Below, piece after piece: positions 11,804 through 23,900 of a stretch of 64,000 nucleotides of DNA. A program made the position numbers and the translations under genes. Position 1 is the first letter of the stretch; every line of letters begins with the position of its first letter. The notes beneath the pieces were generated by a model that saw only the letters and a program-made list of their open reading frames with translations, made no database searches and was not told the origin of the DNA. Source of the DNA: Heliopora coerulea (Eukaryota; Cnidaria; Anthozoa; Scleralcyonacea; Helioporidae); contig JASJOG010000099.1 in the NCBI GenBank assembly GCA_030142905.1, positions 1,054,001 through 1,118,000 of the forward strand, written 5' to 3'.

Positions 11804-12842
11804 AGCATATCGAGACATTCCGGTCAAACGGGATGAATTTTATCCCGGGTTAATATGCATTATAAATGTACTGAGTCTAAAGAGCTAAAAATGCAGGAAA
11901 CTGCAGAAAATGAAGTGCGAGAAATGATCAAACTAAAAGCAATTTTCATGCTAATGGTTTATTTTGTTCATCATGTTATTTCAGCTACGTAGAATTTTGT
12001 TTTCTTGTGCATGATATCTTACAGCACAAACTGAGATTTTTAATCGATTTCGGAGGTTGCAAATGCCTTTCTATACTTCTGATGCCACATTGAATTGTTT
12101 GTTACATGTTCATTTCAATACATTTCGTCCCGTTTTACCGGGATATCCCGGTTTTTGACGTTTTTATCGACAAAAATTCATCCCGACTTGCAGTGATCCC
12201 GCCTGCTATAACCGGAACCGGGCAGAGTTCTCGCAACAGGCAGAGCTGATATTCCAGGTGCTCGGGACGACCCGTTTACAAAGTTCGTATAAACAGGCCC
12301 TAAAACCATTTAACGTTTGCATAGTTGGTATTATTAGAATTAGAATATTTCTTGTACACATATATAAATTATTGAACATGGGGACCCTCATCCGGTTGCA
12401 GGTAATTCAAGACATGATCAGGATGATGTTTAATCTGCATCTTAAGTTATCGACTGAGTATCTGTAGCTGAGTAGAAGCTACAATGCTCGTTTAGGGCTC
12501 ATAAATCGTTTTTCAGTGATAGAAACTGAACCAACGTTCACATATCGTCAAAAATCACATAAGCCAGGTTATGGGCCAAAATGATTGATGTCGTTTCATT
12601 AAAAAGTACATATCATACAAAATAAAAGAGATATAAGTCACTTTGTCTACAAAGATATACAGCACATTGTCCTTGCTGGGTAATGCTTTCAAACGTTCTT
12701 TGTACATTTAGACATTATTTGGGTACATAAAGCCACAGTTTGTGGCCCTTCACTCATTTACCTAACTCGGTTAGAATACGACGACTAAATGGTGCACTAT
12801 AGAGCCTTTTTCTAGCCGTGTATATTTGTGTATATTTTGCAG
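11804..12842. other. Unassigned stretch with small CGGGATGAA inverted repeats
   Basis: The motif 'cgggatgaatttt' at 11830 recurs inverted as 'aaaaattcatcccg' at 12172, and 'ccggtcaaacggga' (11820) matches inverted 'tcccgttttaccgg' (12128). This suggests a small MITE of about 370 bases (11815-12190), not well enough bounded to name. The rest holds nothing recognised. Confidence 0.35.
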
Positions 12843-12908
12843 AGAAAAACCCGCTCACAGTGGAAGAATTGACGAAGATCGAAACTAATTATTTCCGCCA
12901 CTTTCTCG
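12843..12908 (+). other. Candidate 66-base exon
   Basis: A polypyrimidine-poor but plausible acceptor ('tattttgcag') precedes and a good donor ('ctcg|gtgagg') follows. Only one frame is open, reading 'KNPLTVEELTKIETNYFRHF' and continuing with L. The length is a multiple of three. The protein is not recognised and no neighbouring exon was found, so this rests on splice signals and composition only. Confidence 0.25.
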
Positions 12909-13099
12909 GTGAGGTTCTGCCTGAATCATTGCTACGATATCGTTCTATTCCATCAACATCGTTATTTTATAGTATTTAGTAATGAGAGGTGGTTTGACAT
13001 GAATCTGTTCAGGTACAGCGTTTGTTCTCCCGGGTTGGAATATGAAATGATATGAATAATATAGGTGAAAGAATGGAAGATAATTATCGATAATTATAT

Positions 13100-15497
13100 T
13101 CGTAGCTCCATTAACTTGAAAGTTAGGGTAGATTTGATGCCATGAGAACTGGAGATTATTACAGTTGAAATTTTAAAACCAAGAGCAAAGTCGTTCTTGA
13201 TTAATACTTGGTATAGGCCCCCAGATATTTCTCTTGAGGTTTTTCACGAGTATGAAAAATGTTTGCAATCGATGGACTTAGAAGACTTAGAAATCGTTAC
13301 AACAGGTGATTTTAACTGCGACTGGCTTCGTCAAGATGGGAAAATTCAAACAAAAAAGTTAGTTGAAATTACTGAGACTTTTCAGTTGGAACAAATTATT
13401 ACTGAGCCAACCCGTATAACTGAAAATTCACAGGTTCTGACTGACCTGTTTTTCAGTAGTCGACCTAGAAATATAATCAAATCTGGTGTTGACCACATTG
13501 GTTTCAGTGATCATAGCCTCATCTATATCCACAGGAAAATATCTATTCCTTGCAATAAACCTAAGGTAATACATACAAGGCAATTTAAACATTATAACTT
13601 AGAAGCCTTTAGGTATGATCTAATTCATATTCTCCAAATAAAACCTAACGTGTTCGACTCTAACTTTCTCTGGAACGATTGGAAAGCGAAATTTCTTGCT
13701 GTAGCAGACGCGCATTCTCCCCCGGTCAACAGGAGAGTCAGAAGTCAATATCCTCCATGGTTTACAACTGATATAAAAAACAAAATATACAATGGAGATT
13801 TCCTTAAGAAAAAAGCAATTAAAACAGGGTCTGAAAGAACTTATGAAGCATATAAAAAAGCAAGAGATGAACTTAATAAAATGGTCAAAAAACAAAATCT
13901 AGCAACTATAAAAATGCACTGAGCCAAAGCAAAAACAATCCAAAAGAAATGAGGAAAACCATTAATAAACTGACCAACAAGAATTCCAAAATTACTGAAG
14001 TCAATGAATTAAATGTTAAAGGGGTGTCGAGTACAAATTCAAATTCTATAGCTGATGCTTTGAATACATATTTTAACGACATTGGATCAGACTTAGCTGA
14101 CAACCTATCCGAGAGCCACATAACCCCAGAAACTTATATCACACCATTTGATACAAGTTTTGAACTTAGGAAAATCTCGCCAAATGAGGTGCATAGAAGA
14201 CTCTCAAGAACGAAACCTTCTAAAGCTACTGGACATGACAGAATATCACCAAAACTTGTGAGGGATTGTGCCGACATCGTAACCGAATCTCTTACAATCA
14301 TATTTAATATCTCCATAGAAACAGGTATTTTCCGTGATGACTTTAAGGTGGCGTACGTGTCTTCTATACATAAATCAGGCAGTAAGTTAGACTGCTTTAA
14401 CTATCGACCAATATCAGTTCTCTCCACAATAGCGAAGGCTTTCGAGAAATTAATCTCGAACCAATTGACAATGTATGTAGAATCTAAGCAGGATTCAGGA
14501 AAATGAGTTCCACTCAGACATCACTATTAAACATTACTAACAAATGGTATATAAATATGGATAAAGGACGTTTGAGTGGAAGTATATTCTTAGATTTAAA
14601 GAAAGCTTTTGACTGTATGGACCACAAAATCTTGCTTAGAAAACTAGCACTTTTTGGCATACGAGGAACCACGTTAGACTTGTTTCAATCATATTTAACA
14701 AATAGAGTTCAAATGTGTAAAGTTGACCATACTATTTCTAAACAAAAAACCATTCGATGTGGTGTCCCACAAGGCTCAAATTTGGGGCCACTGTTATTTC
14801 TTATCTACATTAATGATTTGCCTAACTGCTTACGTAAATCTACCACTAATATGTTCGCTGACGACACTAATTTAACAACAAGTGGTCTCTCCATTGCTGA
14901 TATTGAAACAAATTTAAATGAAGACTTGGAACATATACACCAATGGTTGCTGATCAATGAATTAACTGTAAATAAAGAAAAACCTGAATGCATGATCGTT
15001 GGATCTAGACAAGGCTAAACAATATTAATAAGGACCCTGATTTTAAACTCGGAGGAAGTAGAATAAATAGAGTGAAAGAAACCAAAACACTGGAAGTCAT
15101 AGTCGATGACCAACTTAAACGGAAATCCCATTTAAATAATATAGTTAGTAAGGTGTCTAAGGGTATAAGGATGATCAGGCGTATGAAAGCTTTCGTACCA
15201 CAAGAGACACTGATCTCAGTCTATAATGCAATTATTTTGCCATATTTTGACTATTGTAGCCTTGTTTGAGATACCTGCGATGATTATTTAATTGAAAAAG
15301 TACAAAAGATGCAAAACAGGGCTGCACGAGTCATTACTGGTAAATCATATGAATTTAGATCTATTGCGATTATAAGAGAATTAAATTTTACAACTATTGG
15401 TAGAGAGAAGGGAAAACAGCAAAGCTGTATTTATGTACAAAATAAGGAAAGGAGAATATCTGGAAAATATTTCTAACCTTTTCAAAGTGGCAAATAA
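13100..15497 (+). pseudogene. LINE ORF2: endonuclease C-terminus and reverse transcriptase, part 1
   Basis: Endonuclease remains: 'LINTWYRPPD' (13196), 'TTGDFNCDW' (13301), 'LTDLFFSSRP' and 'GFSDHSLIYI' (catalytic Asp-His pair, 13507). RT motifs follow: 'KPSKATGHDRISPKLVRD' (14210), 'YRPISVLSTIAKAFEKLIS' (14401), 'GSIFLDLKKAFDCMDHKIL' (14578), 'CGVPQGSNLGPLLFLIYIND' (14757) and the catalytic 'MFADDTNLT' (14850). The tail 'RMIRRMKAFVPQETLISVYN' and 'LPYFDYCSLV' (15168-15267) is CR1/L2-like. Frameshifts lie near 13920 and 14500, with stops near 15018 and 15270. The AADD-type box is FADD. Product of a retrotransposon, inactive here. Confidence 0.9.
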
Positions 15498-15503
15498 GTA
15501 AGG

Positions 15504-15662
15504 GTTAATCACCGAGAACTGAGGCTCTTAGCCAGATACAACCCGAAGGGGCATGACCCGAGGAATGCATCCCGAGGGGCCGTAGGCCCCAAGGGATGCT
15601 TTCCAAGGGCTACGCTCCCGAGGGATGGATCTGGCTAAGAGCCGACGTTCGAGGTGATTAAC
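15504..15662. repeat. GC-rich hairpin at the head of the YR element, copy 1
   Basis: The ends are a 34-base inverted repeat: 'gttaatcacc' plus 'ggctcttagccagat' on the left, against 'atctggctaagagcc' and 'ggtgattaac' on the right. The centre is rich in 'cccgagg' and 'ccgaggg' words in both senses and can itself fold. The same hairpin heads the copy at 59589-59747. GC content is far above the flanks. Confidence 0.85.
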
Positions 15663-15774
15663 TGACTTATTACATGATTGACAAGGTTTTCTCAAAATGA
15701 CAATGGCAGACAATGCTTTCTGTTGTAAAGTTCTGTTTAGTCTGGTTCACGTGAAAGCCAGTCGGCCATAATAC

Positions 15775-16190
15775 GTTGGGTGATACGGTCAAGAATCTGA
15801 ACCGGGAAGCTGGAATTCAAGGGTATTACACGAATCACAGCTTGAGGGCAACAACTGCTACTCGTTGCCTTGAAAAAGGAATTCCTGACAAGTTTATCAT
15901 GGAAAGAACTGGGCGCAGAAATGTAAGATCCTTACAGCAATATTAGAGACCAACTGTTCAAAGGAAGGTTGAGATGTCGAAAGCGTTTGATTTACCGCTA
16001 GGTGATAAGGTCAATTCGTACTGCTGAGAAGCGTCAGTAAGAAAAAAAGTCAGTAAGAGAGAAACATACAGTGTTGAGATAGGAAGCGAAATAGAAAAAA
16101 AAGTTGAGAATTGTGGATTTAAAAGTGGTGAAAAGAAGGACGTTCAATTTAGTAATTGTAAGTTTTATGTCGGGTATGACTTTAAGGTTT
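15775..16190 (+). pseudogene. YR (Crypton/DUF3504-type) recombinase C-terminus, copy 1, with stops
   Basis: The frame reads 'AGIQGYYTNHSLRATTATR' (HxxR box), 'GIPDKFIMERTGRRNVRSLQ' and then 'QY' with the presumed nucleophile Tyr, immediately followed by a TAG (near 15945). The His of the second box (GHR in the other copy) is Arg here. Another TGA follows in 'NSYC.EAS'. The family cuts and rejoins DNA through a covalent Tyr link; the N-terminal half with the first catalytic Arg is missing. Clearly inactive. The copy at 59.9 kb has the same frame open. Confidence 0.8.
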
Positions 16191-16356
16191 AGATTCATTT
16201 TGATGTTTTATGGTTCTATGAAATAATGTTTGGTTTTTCATTGTCTGAGTGAAATGCTGTGAACTATGATATTACGAATAGTATAGCACGGTGAAATTTT
16301 AGTATTTGTCAGTAGAGACAAGATTTGGCGTAGAATTCCTCATTACGCATTTTAAG

Positions 16357-16437
16357 ATTGTATGTAGATACATCCCTCCTGGCAAGGTTTTATCTAGATA
16401 CAACCCTGCTAGGAGGGATGTATCTATATACAACCCT
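16357..16437. repeat. Tail hairpin of the YR element, copy 1
   Basis: 'tgtatgtagatacatccctcct' region (16359-16380) is complementary to 'aggagggatgtatctatata' (16411-16430) with one or two mismatches, loop about 30 bases. The same structure sits at 60458-60542 in copy 2. Confidence 0.8.
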
Positions 16438-16587
16438 TGAATACTAATTCAATTCAATTCATCAACCCCGCTATTCCCTCGTGAATATCAAATCCCTCCC
16501 CTGGCTTGAAGAAAGTTCGGCCTTTAACAAGTATTTATGTTAAATAAAGCTCTGCGAATAACAAAGAAAACCGCGTCGATCATGTAA

Positions 16588-16780
16588 TAATCAAACATAC
16601 CGCTTACTGAATAATAACTTTGATTATGTTTAAGATAAGCCCAAAATAAATTTTCTCAAAAAAAGGATTAGTTATTCTGGGGCTAAAACTTGGAATGACC
16701 TACCAAGATCTTTTAAGGCCACCAACATTCCCCTAGGGCATTTTAGGGTTCTACTCAAAGACAGATGCACTAGTGCTTAA
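16588..16780 (+). pseudogene. LINE ORF2, part 2 (C-terminal tail after the insertion)
   Basis: The frame resumes 'NQTYRLLNNNFDYV', hits one stop, then 'DKPKINFLKKRISYSGAKTW' and 'NDLPRSFKATN' through to 'LLKDRCTSA' and a TAA at about 16780. 'SGAKTWNDLP' is the conserved end of CR1/L2-like ORF2 proteins. Together with part 1 it shows that the YR element landed inside this ORF. Confidence 0.88.
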
Positions 16781-17000
16781 GCATAAGGTCTTTAAGTATT
16801 TCCAAAGTAGTTTTAATAATGTCCAACAAGTAAATCTAATAATTGTTATCTTAGATGTATAATAATTTTGAATTAATAAGTGAATAATTATGTATATTCC
16901 TATACGTCTTCTTGGAAAACAGACTATTATACAGTTTGAAGGACTACCATATATGCAAATAAGATTAAATAAATAAATAAAGTATATAAATAAATAAATC

Positions 17001-19895
17001 GATATAAAAATGATGATAAGAATTACAGAATGGTCTTCCCAAAGAGTCTACTACTTTGAAATCAAGATAAACGTCGTCATTGCTGCGAGTATCTTGGGAG
17101 AGGTAAACCTCAAAGCGCTAGACGAAACGAGTTTCAGATTGGGAAATCATCCAAAGTATTGCGCTAAATTTAGCAGGGTTTTCCGGTAAATACTTCTTAA
17201 AACATAAACGGCTATTGGATTTAGGAAGTCTTTCGTGAATCGGAATGTTTTAGCCAAAAATATATATAAATTTAATAAAAGATTTTCAAGTCACGAAACA
17301 GGAGGCCTAAATGTGCTCAATTTGGTCGTTGTTCCCTCGTGCTTAAGAGAGCCAAATACAGTAATACGTACTTTAAAGCTCGAAACTTTTTATAAGAATT
17401 GTTTTTAAACCCAGAATTTTAATTAAAGAGATTAGTGACCCAGGAGCGCCTTCTCTTTCACACTTCGTTTATTCTCTTTTAAATTTTTAAGCCAACAAAA
17501 GTTGAAACTACTGTTCAACCCGTAGAAAAGTGTAGATGTCCAAATTTTATGTGAGCGTACATCTTCGTGGCACTAACGATGAGATCGAAGAAATCACTCA
17601 AAAACAAACTGAGGAAATCTGTTGATCAGGCACCCATCTTTAACCTATGACCAAGAGGTGTCTCGGTATTCATGGCTTCATCTTTCATAAAAGACTTTCA
17701 CACTCGCTGTCACTATCCATCTCGAATGTCGAAACCTGATGATTCGTCAAAAAAATCTACGGAAATCCTCTTTTTCGTCTTCTTAATGCCCAGGGAACGT
17801 TTAATTGTCGTCTACCAGATCTCCTTAGACCATTGTTATTTATTTTCCTTCACAAGTGCTTGAAAGTCGCTATCTTCTTCATTGTCCTCAAATATGTTGA
17901 CCACTCGCGTATTTGTTAACGTATTTTCAAATTACGGAAGATGGCTTTACGGCACGCAGCTTGTACGAACCGTGTTGTACGAAGCTCCCCGAAGGAGAAT
18001 TTGGAGCTCCTTTACTGCTGTATGTATACATATAGACCAATGTACCCACTCAGGGTTGATTGTCCGTTGATGGGTTACCAAAATCCAATGTGAATGAGGA
18101 TGAATTGCCGTTAATGGAATAAAATTATGATCAGTTGATAAGAAAGATACATAAGGTAACTTAAGCAGTTCCCAGAAATTATGATTGTGTCTTAATGAAT
18201 AGAAATTGGTTGAGTTAGAAAAGCAAAACTTTCCCTCAGACAAGAAGTTGTGAAGTCTGTTTTTCAAATTAATGTTTTATCGAATGTTAACTTCTACTGA
18301 GACCACCATATACTGAGATTTTTGTTTTCAACGTTCACAAATATCTAAGAACTACCAGCCAGTCCCGACTATCGAGGAAGCAAATGTCTGAACACGTATA
18401 TTTTAAAATTCACAGAAAACACAGAAACTATACTTTATGGTGGGGAATAAACGCCCCAAAATGCATTTTTAATATAAGCATTGGCTTGTTATATATACGG
18501 TACTTACAAACAAACTTTTGCGTAAAGACGTACGTTCTAGTAATGTTAATGGGAAACGATACGGCTTACAAAACAGTTGACACAAGGTTTGATCACGGCA
18601 TACGTTATTTTGATTGTGTGAGTAAATTTGTTGGTAATTTTCGTGCTATATCAAAAAGTTATTGATAAAAGTTTTGGTTTAAAGGCAGGAAATTTGTAAA
18701 GAGAAACATGAACGGGAAACAGGATAGCCAACAGTTTACATGCAAAAAGAATTGTAGTTGTAGGTTTAATGTGCCAGTAGACGAGTCGTCTGTGACACTA
18801 TAATATTAGCATTCTAACGTTCCGAGTGGCGGCACTTGCTTGTTCTCATAATCTGGAGGTCTATTACCTTATTTTAATTTTTTTGTACGAAGCTTATTCT
18901 AACTTTTATTTCTTTTTTGGCCTTCCGAATTTCTGTACCATTTCCAGTAAGAAAAAAAGTTCAAATTCACGTCAGCAGAGGTTTTTATTAATATTTTTAC
19001 TAGTCAAAAACTGTACATCTTTCTCTCCTCCCCGGCCCTCCCAGGTAGACTGATGAGGTACGTCTATGTGATTGGAGTTTGGGATTTAAGATTCTTGGTA
19101 AATTTGTCAGTTGTAATTATTAATTTCAGTATCTTAAAAATGAAAAATGGCATGCAAAGTATTTCACTTTTTTCATTCCCAAGTTACAATAAGGGCATTT
19201 TTCCCGTTTAAATTAAATTTTCAACTGTTTGATCAGCTTTACAAGCTATTTACTTGTTTCGTATTCTCAATAGATGTGATTGAATGGTGGGCGAGGCGTG
19301 CTTGCAATCTTCTTTCTGGCAGTTTGTAATCACTAACACCGAGGCTTGAGTTTCCGATTTTAATCCGAATATTCAGGCAGATTTCGCGAAGAGTTTCGTT
19401 TGTAGATTTTATTCAATCGCCGATTAATTTGCCGATACCTTATTTAGCCGATGAAGGTAAATTGTAAACCTACGACATGTATCAAAATGATCAGCAATAT
19501 TTAGTGCTAAATGCTAAATTTTACAGGTTGATTTTATACTTAGTGTTTGAGACGTTAGATTTCGGTGGTAGATTTTTACCTGTGGTTTAAATCGCCTCGT
19601 GAGGAATATCACTCAACGACTATCGTAGAAATATTTTGACATTTGATTTGTCAATTTCCCATGTAGAGATTTTAATGTATATTTTCTTTCTCTAATAATT
19701 CGGACATATCAGAAAAACACGTAGTAACGAGATTCTGCAGGATCATTTTCTAAACGCATGTAATCCGTTACATTAAGCACTAATTTAAAACGTATTCGAT
19801 AAGAGGGGTTTCTGCCTCCGAGTTGTGTCCACGTATACAATTAAATAAAGTTTTCAATGTATCTGTTGTATGCTTACCATGAAGTAGTGTCGTTT
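17001..19895. other. Unassigned AT-rich stretch
   Basis: Frames at 17672-17863, 17882-18267, 18384-18665 and 18826-19329 show no domain. No repeat shared with other parts of the window was found. Confidence 0.35.
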
Positions 19896-19898
19896 TAA

Positions 19899-20540
19899 CG
19901 CTTGTATTCACATAGTCGCTGTCAATCCTGAACGATTGTCGGCGATCTTATGGAAATATTTTGCAGCAAGCCAGCGATCACCAATGATCGCGATCACTGA
20001 CGATCGGTGGTCCAGAAAATGTTCTATCTCAGCGATCGCGGTTAATCATATGGAAACAAAACTCGTCGACCCAGCGATCGAACAACAATGGGATAATCGA
20101 AATTTAAAAACGTGGGACGGCATGGGGAAGGTGGCTGAAAGAGCAAAGCAACCTTCCGTCCTCTTGTGGCAGGGAAACTGTTGAAATGTCAGTAGAATTT
20201 GTCTTCTTTTAAGTGCGAAAAGCAGCAAATAATTCACTCCGAACGAGATTGTTTCATACTCTGTCTTTTTATCTACATCGCACGAACTGCACATGTTCCA
20301 CTATGGTTTTGAATAGCTCAGACATGGGCATTGAGTTCAATGAACATACTTTCACGGACAATTTTTGTTGATGACTCAAGATTAGTTACAGTCTGCGGTG
20401 GATGATATGCTGGGGTGCGGGCGATGAAATGGAAAGAAATATCAGCAATCGATAGCGATCGACAGTAATCATTGGGTTGAACGACTTGAACAACCCGGCG
20501 ATTTTTAGGGATTGTCAGCGATTATATGGATACTAAGCTT
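19899..20540. mobile_element. MITE-like element rich in GATCG words
   Basis: Imperfect terminal inverted repeats of about 45 bases: left 'cgcttgtattcacatagtcg' (19899) against the complement of right '...cagcgattatatggatactaagc' region (20514-20538). The interior is dense in 'gcgatc', 'cgatcgc' and 'tcatatggaaa' or 'ttatggaaa' words on both strands. No transposase is seen. Such short palindromic words near the ends are common in hAT-type MITEs, but the superfamily is a guess. Confidence 0.55.
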
Positions 20541-20620
20541 TATTCAGCAAATAAAATTGGAATGTGCTTAAGACGTAGACTTTTTTCTCTCCCATCAAAA
20601 TCTGATAAAAGTTACCTTGG

Positions 20621-20797
20621 TCACATGTGAGAAGAGTGTTGTCCAGTTTGAATCTAGCAAGCATCGTAGGTTTTCCACGGGTATTCCGGTTTCCTCCAAT
20701 CATAACACTGGACCCATGAGGGTAGGATCTTACTGGACCTCTTGGGAGAGCAGTTCAGATAGCTGATAGGGTCATCCAGTACAAATAAAGGCACTTT
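20621..20797 (+). repeat. Dispersed repeat, copy 2 of a retroposon-like 3' end
   Basis: Matches 11628-11803 in order and orientation and ends in 'acaaataaaggcacttta'. It is followed directly by 'tgcttaccatgaagtagtgtc', which also precedes the MITE at 19.87 kb, so the two units are joined in the same way twice. Confidence 0.7.
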
Positions 20798-20945
20798 ATG
20801 CTTACCATGAAGTAGTGTCGTATTAACGCTTGTTTCCACATAATCGCTATCGATCCTGAACGATTGTCGCCGATCTTATGGAAAAATCTTTGCAGTGAGC
20901 TAGTGATCATCAGTGATCGAGATCGTTCACGATCGCTGGTATAGA
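20797..20945. repeat. Partial second copy of the 19.9-kb MITE
   Basis: About 145 bases match 19870-20010: 'tgcttaccatgaagtagtgtc', 'cctgaacgattgtcgccgat' and 'gatcgttcacgatcgctgg'. It is cut off after the first end, so it is either a truncated insertion or a partial duplication. Confidence 0.6.
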
Positions 20946-23900
20946 ACTAACAATATTTCATGACGAAGGTTTTTGGTAGGATTATCAATCTCAGATCTCA
21001 TTGGTTGTATTTACGAATATTTCGTTACGAGTTGAGAAAGTAGATTTTCCTCCGGAAATCTTACCGCTTTTAGATATATTGCAATATTTGAATCCTAAGA
21101 AATTGAAACATTCTTTGACGAGGGTTAGTGGTGGATCTTCCCTTTTCAATGGTAATATATACTAACATTTTGTAACAAGTGTTGATGGTTGATATTCCTC
21201 AATCAATCTTAATTTCATTTTTATGCCGGACTAAGTAACGAGTTTAGATGAAAGATTTTGTTCCTCCGATCTGGATCGTAATATTTACCAATAGTAGGTA
21301 TTGCGAGTTTCGGCATGCTGCTCTTAATTATTTAGAGTTGCTTCTGATATTTTCGAATGTAAATACAATATTCTAAATCCTTTTTCAATCGTAATATGTA
21401 GTAAAATTTCCTAACAAGTGTAGGAAATAAACTTTCCAAGTCCGGTGTGAATCCTCGTATTCAGCTCTATTTTGTATCACGAGTTTCGGTTGTAGATTTT
21501 CTATCACTTATCTGAATATTAAAATTTAGATATATTCCACAGCGAGTTAAGAATTTCCCGCCATGATCTGAGTTCTACTATAAATAGGAATACGCAACCA
21601 TGCACCCCTCGCTCATCATTGCATCATATGTCTTAAGAGTACGGACGAAGTTGATGGGTTCTAAAGACTGCTAAATAGCCAAAAATTCAAATTTGACTCA
21701 GAAATTATCCATATTATAAGTGAAATCTTAAAGAATTATTAATTGTTGCCTAAATCTCGTTGCAAAGCATTGAAAATTAACAATTACAACAGAAAAGTTG
21801 CTAGAATCTTGTATCCCCAGTTGAGACCCTTTTCCTTCCACAGCCTACTCCAGAGAGCTGGGTAAGGGCGTGCCATGAGTAGCTTTCGTTACAAAAGGAT
21901 CAAAATATTAGTCTACCGATGTGAATTTGAACTTTTTGCTCGATGGGATTTGTGAAGAGACCAAAACGAGGAATTAATGGAATAAGATTACCACAAAACT
22001 TGCAAAATGGTAATTATCAAAAGAAAATCCTAGAGTCAAACGCTTTGATTGAACCTCGGACATTTTCATTTGTAAAGAAGCTCTTAAGTGCCGTAGACCA
22101 CTCTGCCATTGTACACTCATATCCAAAAGGACCTTTTCTTAGGGTTTTGATTGTCGGTTACCATGATTACGTTGTAATTTTGTCTTTCTTAATTTCATGC
22201 TTTGCACAGAAATGTATGTGAATTATTCCTCTTGATGCCTAACAAAATTCGAACAAATGTTTCTTCATAATTAAAATAATGTGTACCGTAACCAAACCGT
22301 GTATTTGTTATACTGTTTCATATGTGCTGTTGTTTCACAATAACAATACTCGGTGGTGGCTCTTCATGTAAGACTACGTTCAAACGGATCCACAGTAAAA
22401 CTAAAAGAAACACTGTAGAATTTTACGACCAAAAAAGACAAAATTATTTGAAGTTTTCCGTGGCTTTCGGAGCTTCAATTAGCCCTTTTGGACGTTAGTT
22501 TTCTCATTAATATCAAGGTTTCAAGTACGACAGCTCACCCAGATTTTCTTCCGAAGAGGAACAACTTTAAAAACTTTACTGGAAACGTCAGGTGATAGTG
22601 GCCTTTAGGAGAATTCCTATGGTTGTGTTTCACAGTTGTTATATTCGCTCGATCAAGTTGTGTTTCAGGTTCTGATAAAATTTGTCTTAAATCTGATATC
22701 AAAATATCTAAGTTCTCATCGTTCATTGGTCTTCTGTACACAATTTCGCCATATTATGCTCTTTCAGATGATTTTTTTACCTTTAATTTTCGCCTGAATG
22801 GTCCTTGTAAAGTGTCCTTTATATTGCCAGTCTAAGTTCTCGTTCTTCTTTCTTGCTTAACAACTTTTGCTTCCGTGGTTGTCTCACTTTCTGACAACCT
22901 TTCAGGCTTTTCTACTTCCGGTTCAGATCGCTTTTCTGTTTTAATATTCTTTTTCTGAAATTGACTTCTTCGTAAAAACGGTTTCCTTTAAGAAAGCTTT
23001 GAATTGAACGAACAACCATGGACTTTCTGATTTCCAGTCTTGTTGCCAGGACGCCAATTTCCCACACCGTAAAGTTAGTTGTGTGGTCCGGCGACGAATA
23101 TAAATATTAAAACCGCAATGTGAAATTTTCTTTCCCCAATCATAACCCGAATAGATAAATCCGAAGCAGGTCAAGTTTAGTACCCTTTCTCTCTCGGGCC
23201 TTGGGCTGTCGAACCACGCTTCGTGCGGATGGTCAAAAGAATATATGGCTATATATCGTAGAGAAATTTCTAGGCGGATTTAGCGATATTTTGTAACAAG
23301 TTTGAGATGTAGATTTTCTGCCACTCATTGAATTAGTATAACAATATTTCATAAATAGTTTTAGAGCTGCAAGTAGATTTTAAATCTCTGATCTTATAAC
23401 TAATAGTATGGTGGGTCTGGAAGTATATTTCCCGCCTTTATTTTTCATTAGCAGTTTACTTGTATGTGATTGTGGAGAAAGACATTCTGCTTCGGATTTC
23501 CTCTACAATAACTCGGTTTGTTACTTTGATGCACTGTAACTTCACACATTTCTTTCAAAGTCTAAAGATTTATTTACATTCTATTTAGATTGTTTATGTA
23601 TAGGAAATTTTGGTGGATTTATCGAAACCCTATGACAGACAAGGAAACAACTTCAGAGATTTTAGTTTCCTGCAAAGGATATTTACCCTGATTAAAAACG
23701 TAACTGCTGTCCGTACAACTGTAAGGAACTTTAGCCATCCGAAAGTTTAAGAAAATAAAGTAGAAAAGCTAAACCGAAAATGGTAATCTTGAAACTTGAT
23801 ATTTAAGTAAATACAAGAAAAAGAAGTAATCGCGGTAATATTTCGACTCTATTTCAGTCATTGTGACAGTTATAAAGAATTCGATACGTTTTGATTTTGA

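Larger units (their letters stand above)
15498..16590 (+). mobile_element. Tyrosine-recombinase (Crypton-like) element, copy 1, inserted in the LINE
   Basis: This 1.09-kb unit recurs at 59583-60694 with about 95 per cent identity. From left to right it has the GC-rich hairpin, a 16-base sequence 'ttattacatgattgac' (15667), a YR C-terminal coding segment, a second hairpin (16357-16437) and the terminal 'gtcgatcatgtaataa' (16575-16590), which is the inverted complement of the 16-base sequence with one mismatch. The interrupted LINE frame fixes the borders: 'gcaaataa' lies to the left and the LINE resumes after 'aataa' on the right, consistent with a short 'aataa' duplication. It lacks most of the recombinase, so it is non-autonomous. 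Confidence 0.8.
13090..16995 (+). mobile_element. Non-LTR retrotransposon (CR1/L2-like LINE), 5'-truncated and split by an insertion
   Basis: The element keeps the end of the endonuclease domain, a complete set of RT motifs and a typical CR1/L2-type C-terminal tail, then a 3' untranslated part ending in (TAAA)n-like repeats (16960-17000). A 1.09-kb tyrosine-recombinase element (15498-16590) interrupts the coding sequence near its end. The LINE frame runs into 'YKIRKGEYLENISNLFKVAN' on the left and resumes with 'QTYRLLNNNFDYV' on the right. Truncation inside the endonuclease is the usual 5' truncation of LINEs. Confidence 0.9.

Noticed and set aside
22535..23174. Minus-strand frames as a host gene
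   Set aside because: The composition is somewhat protein-like but no motif, splice structure or homology could be recognised.
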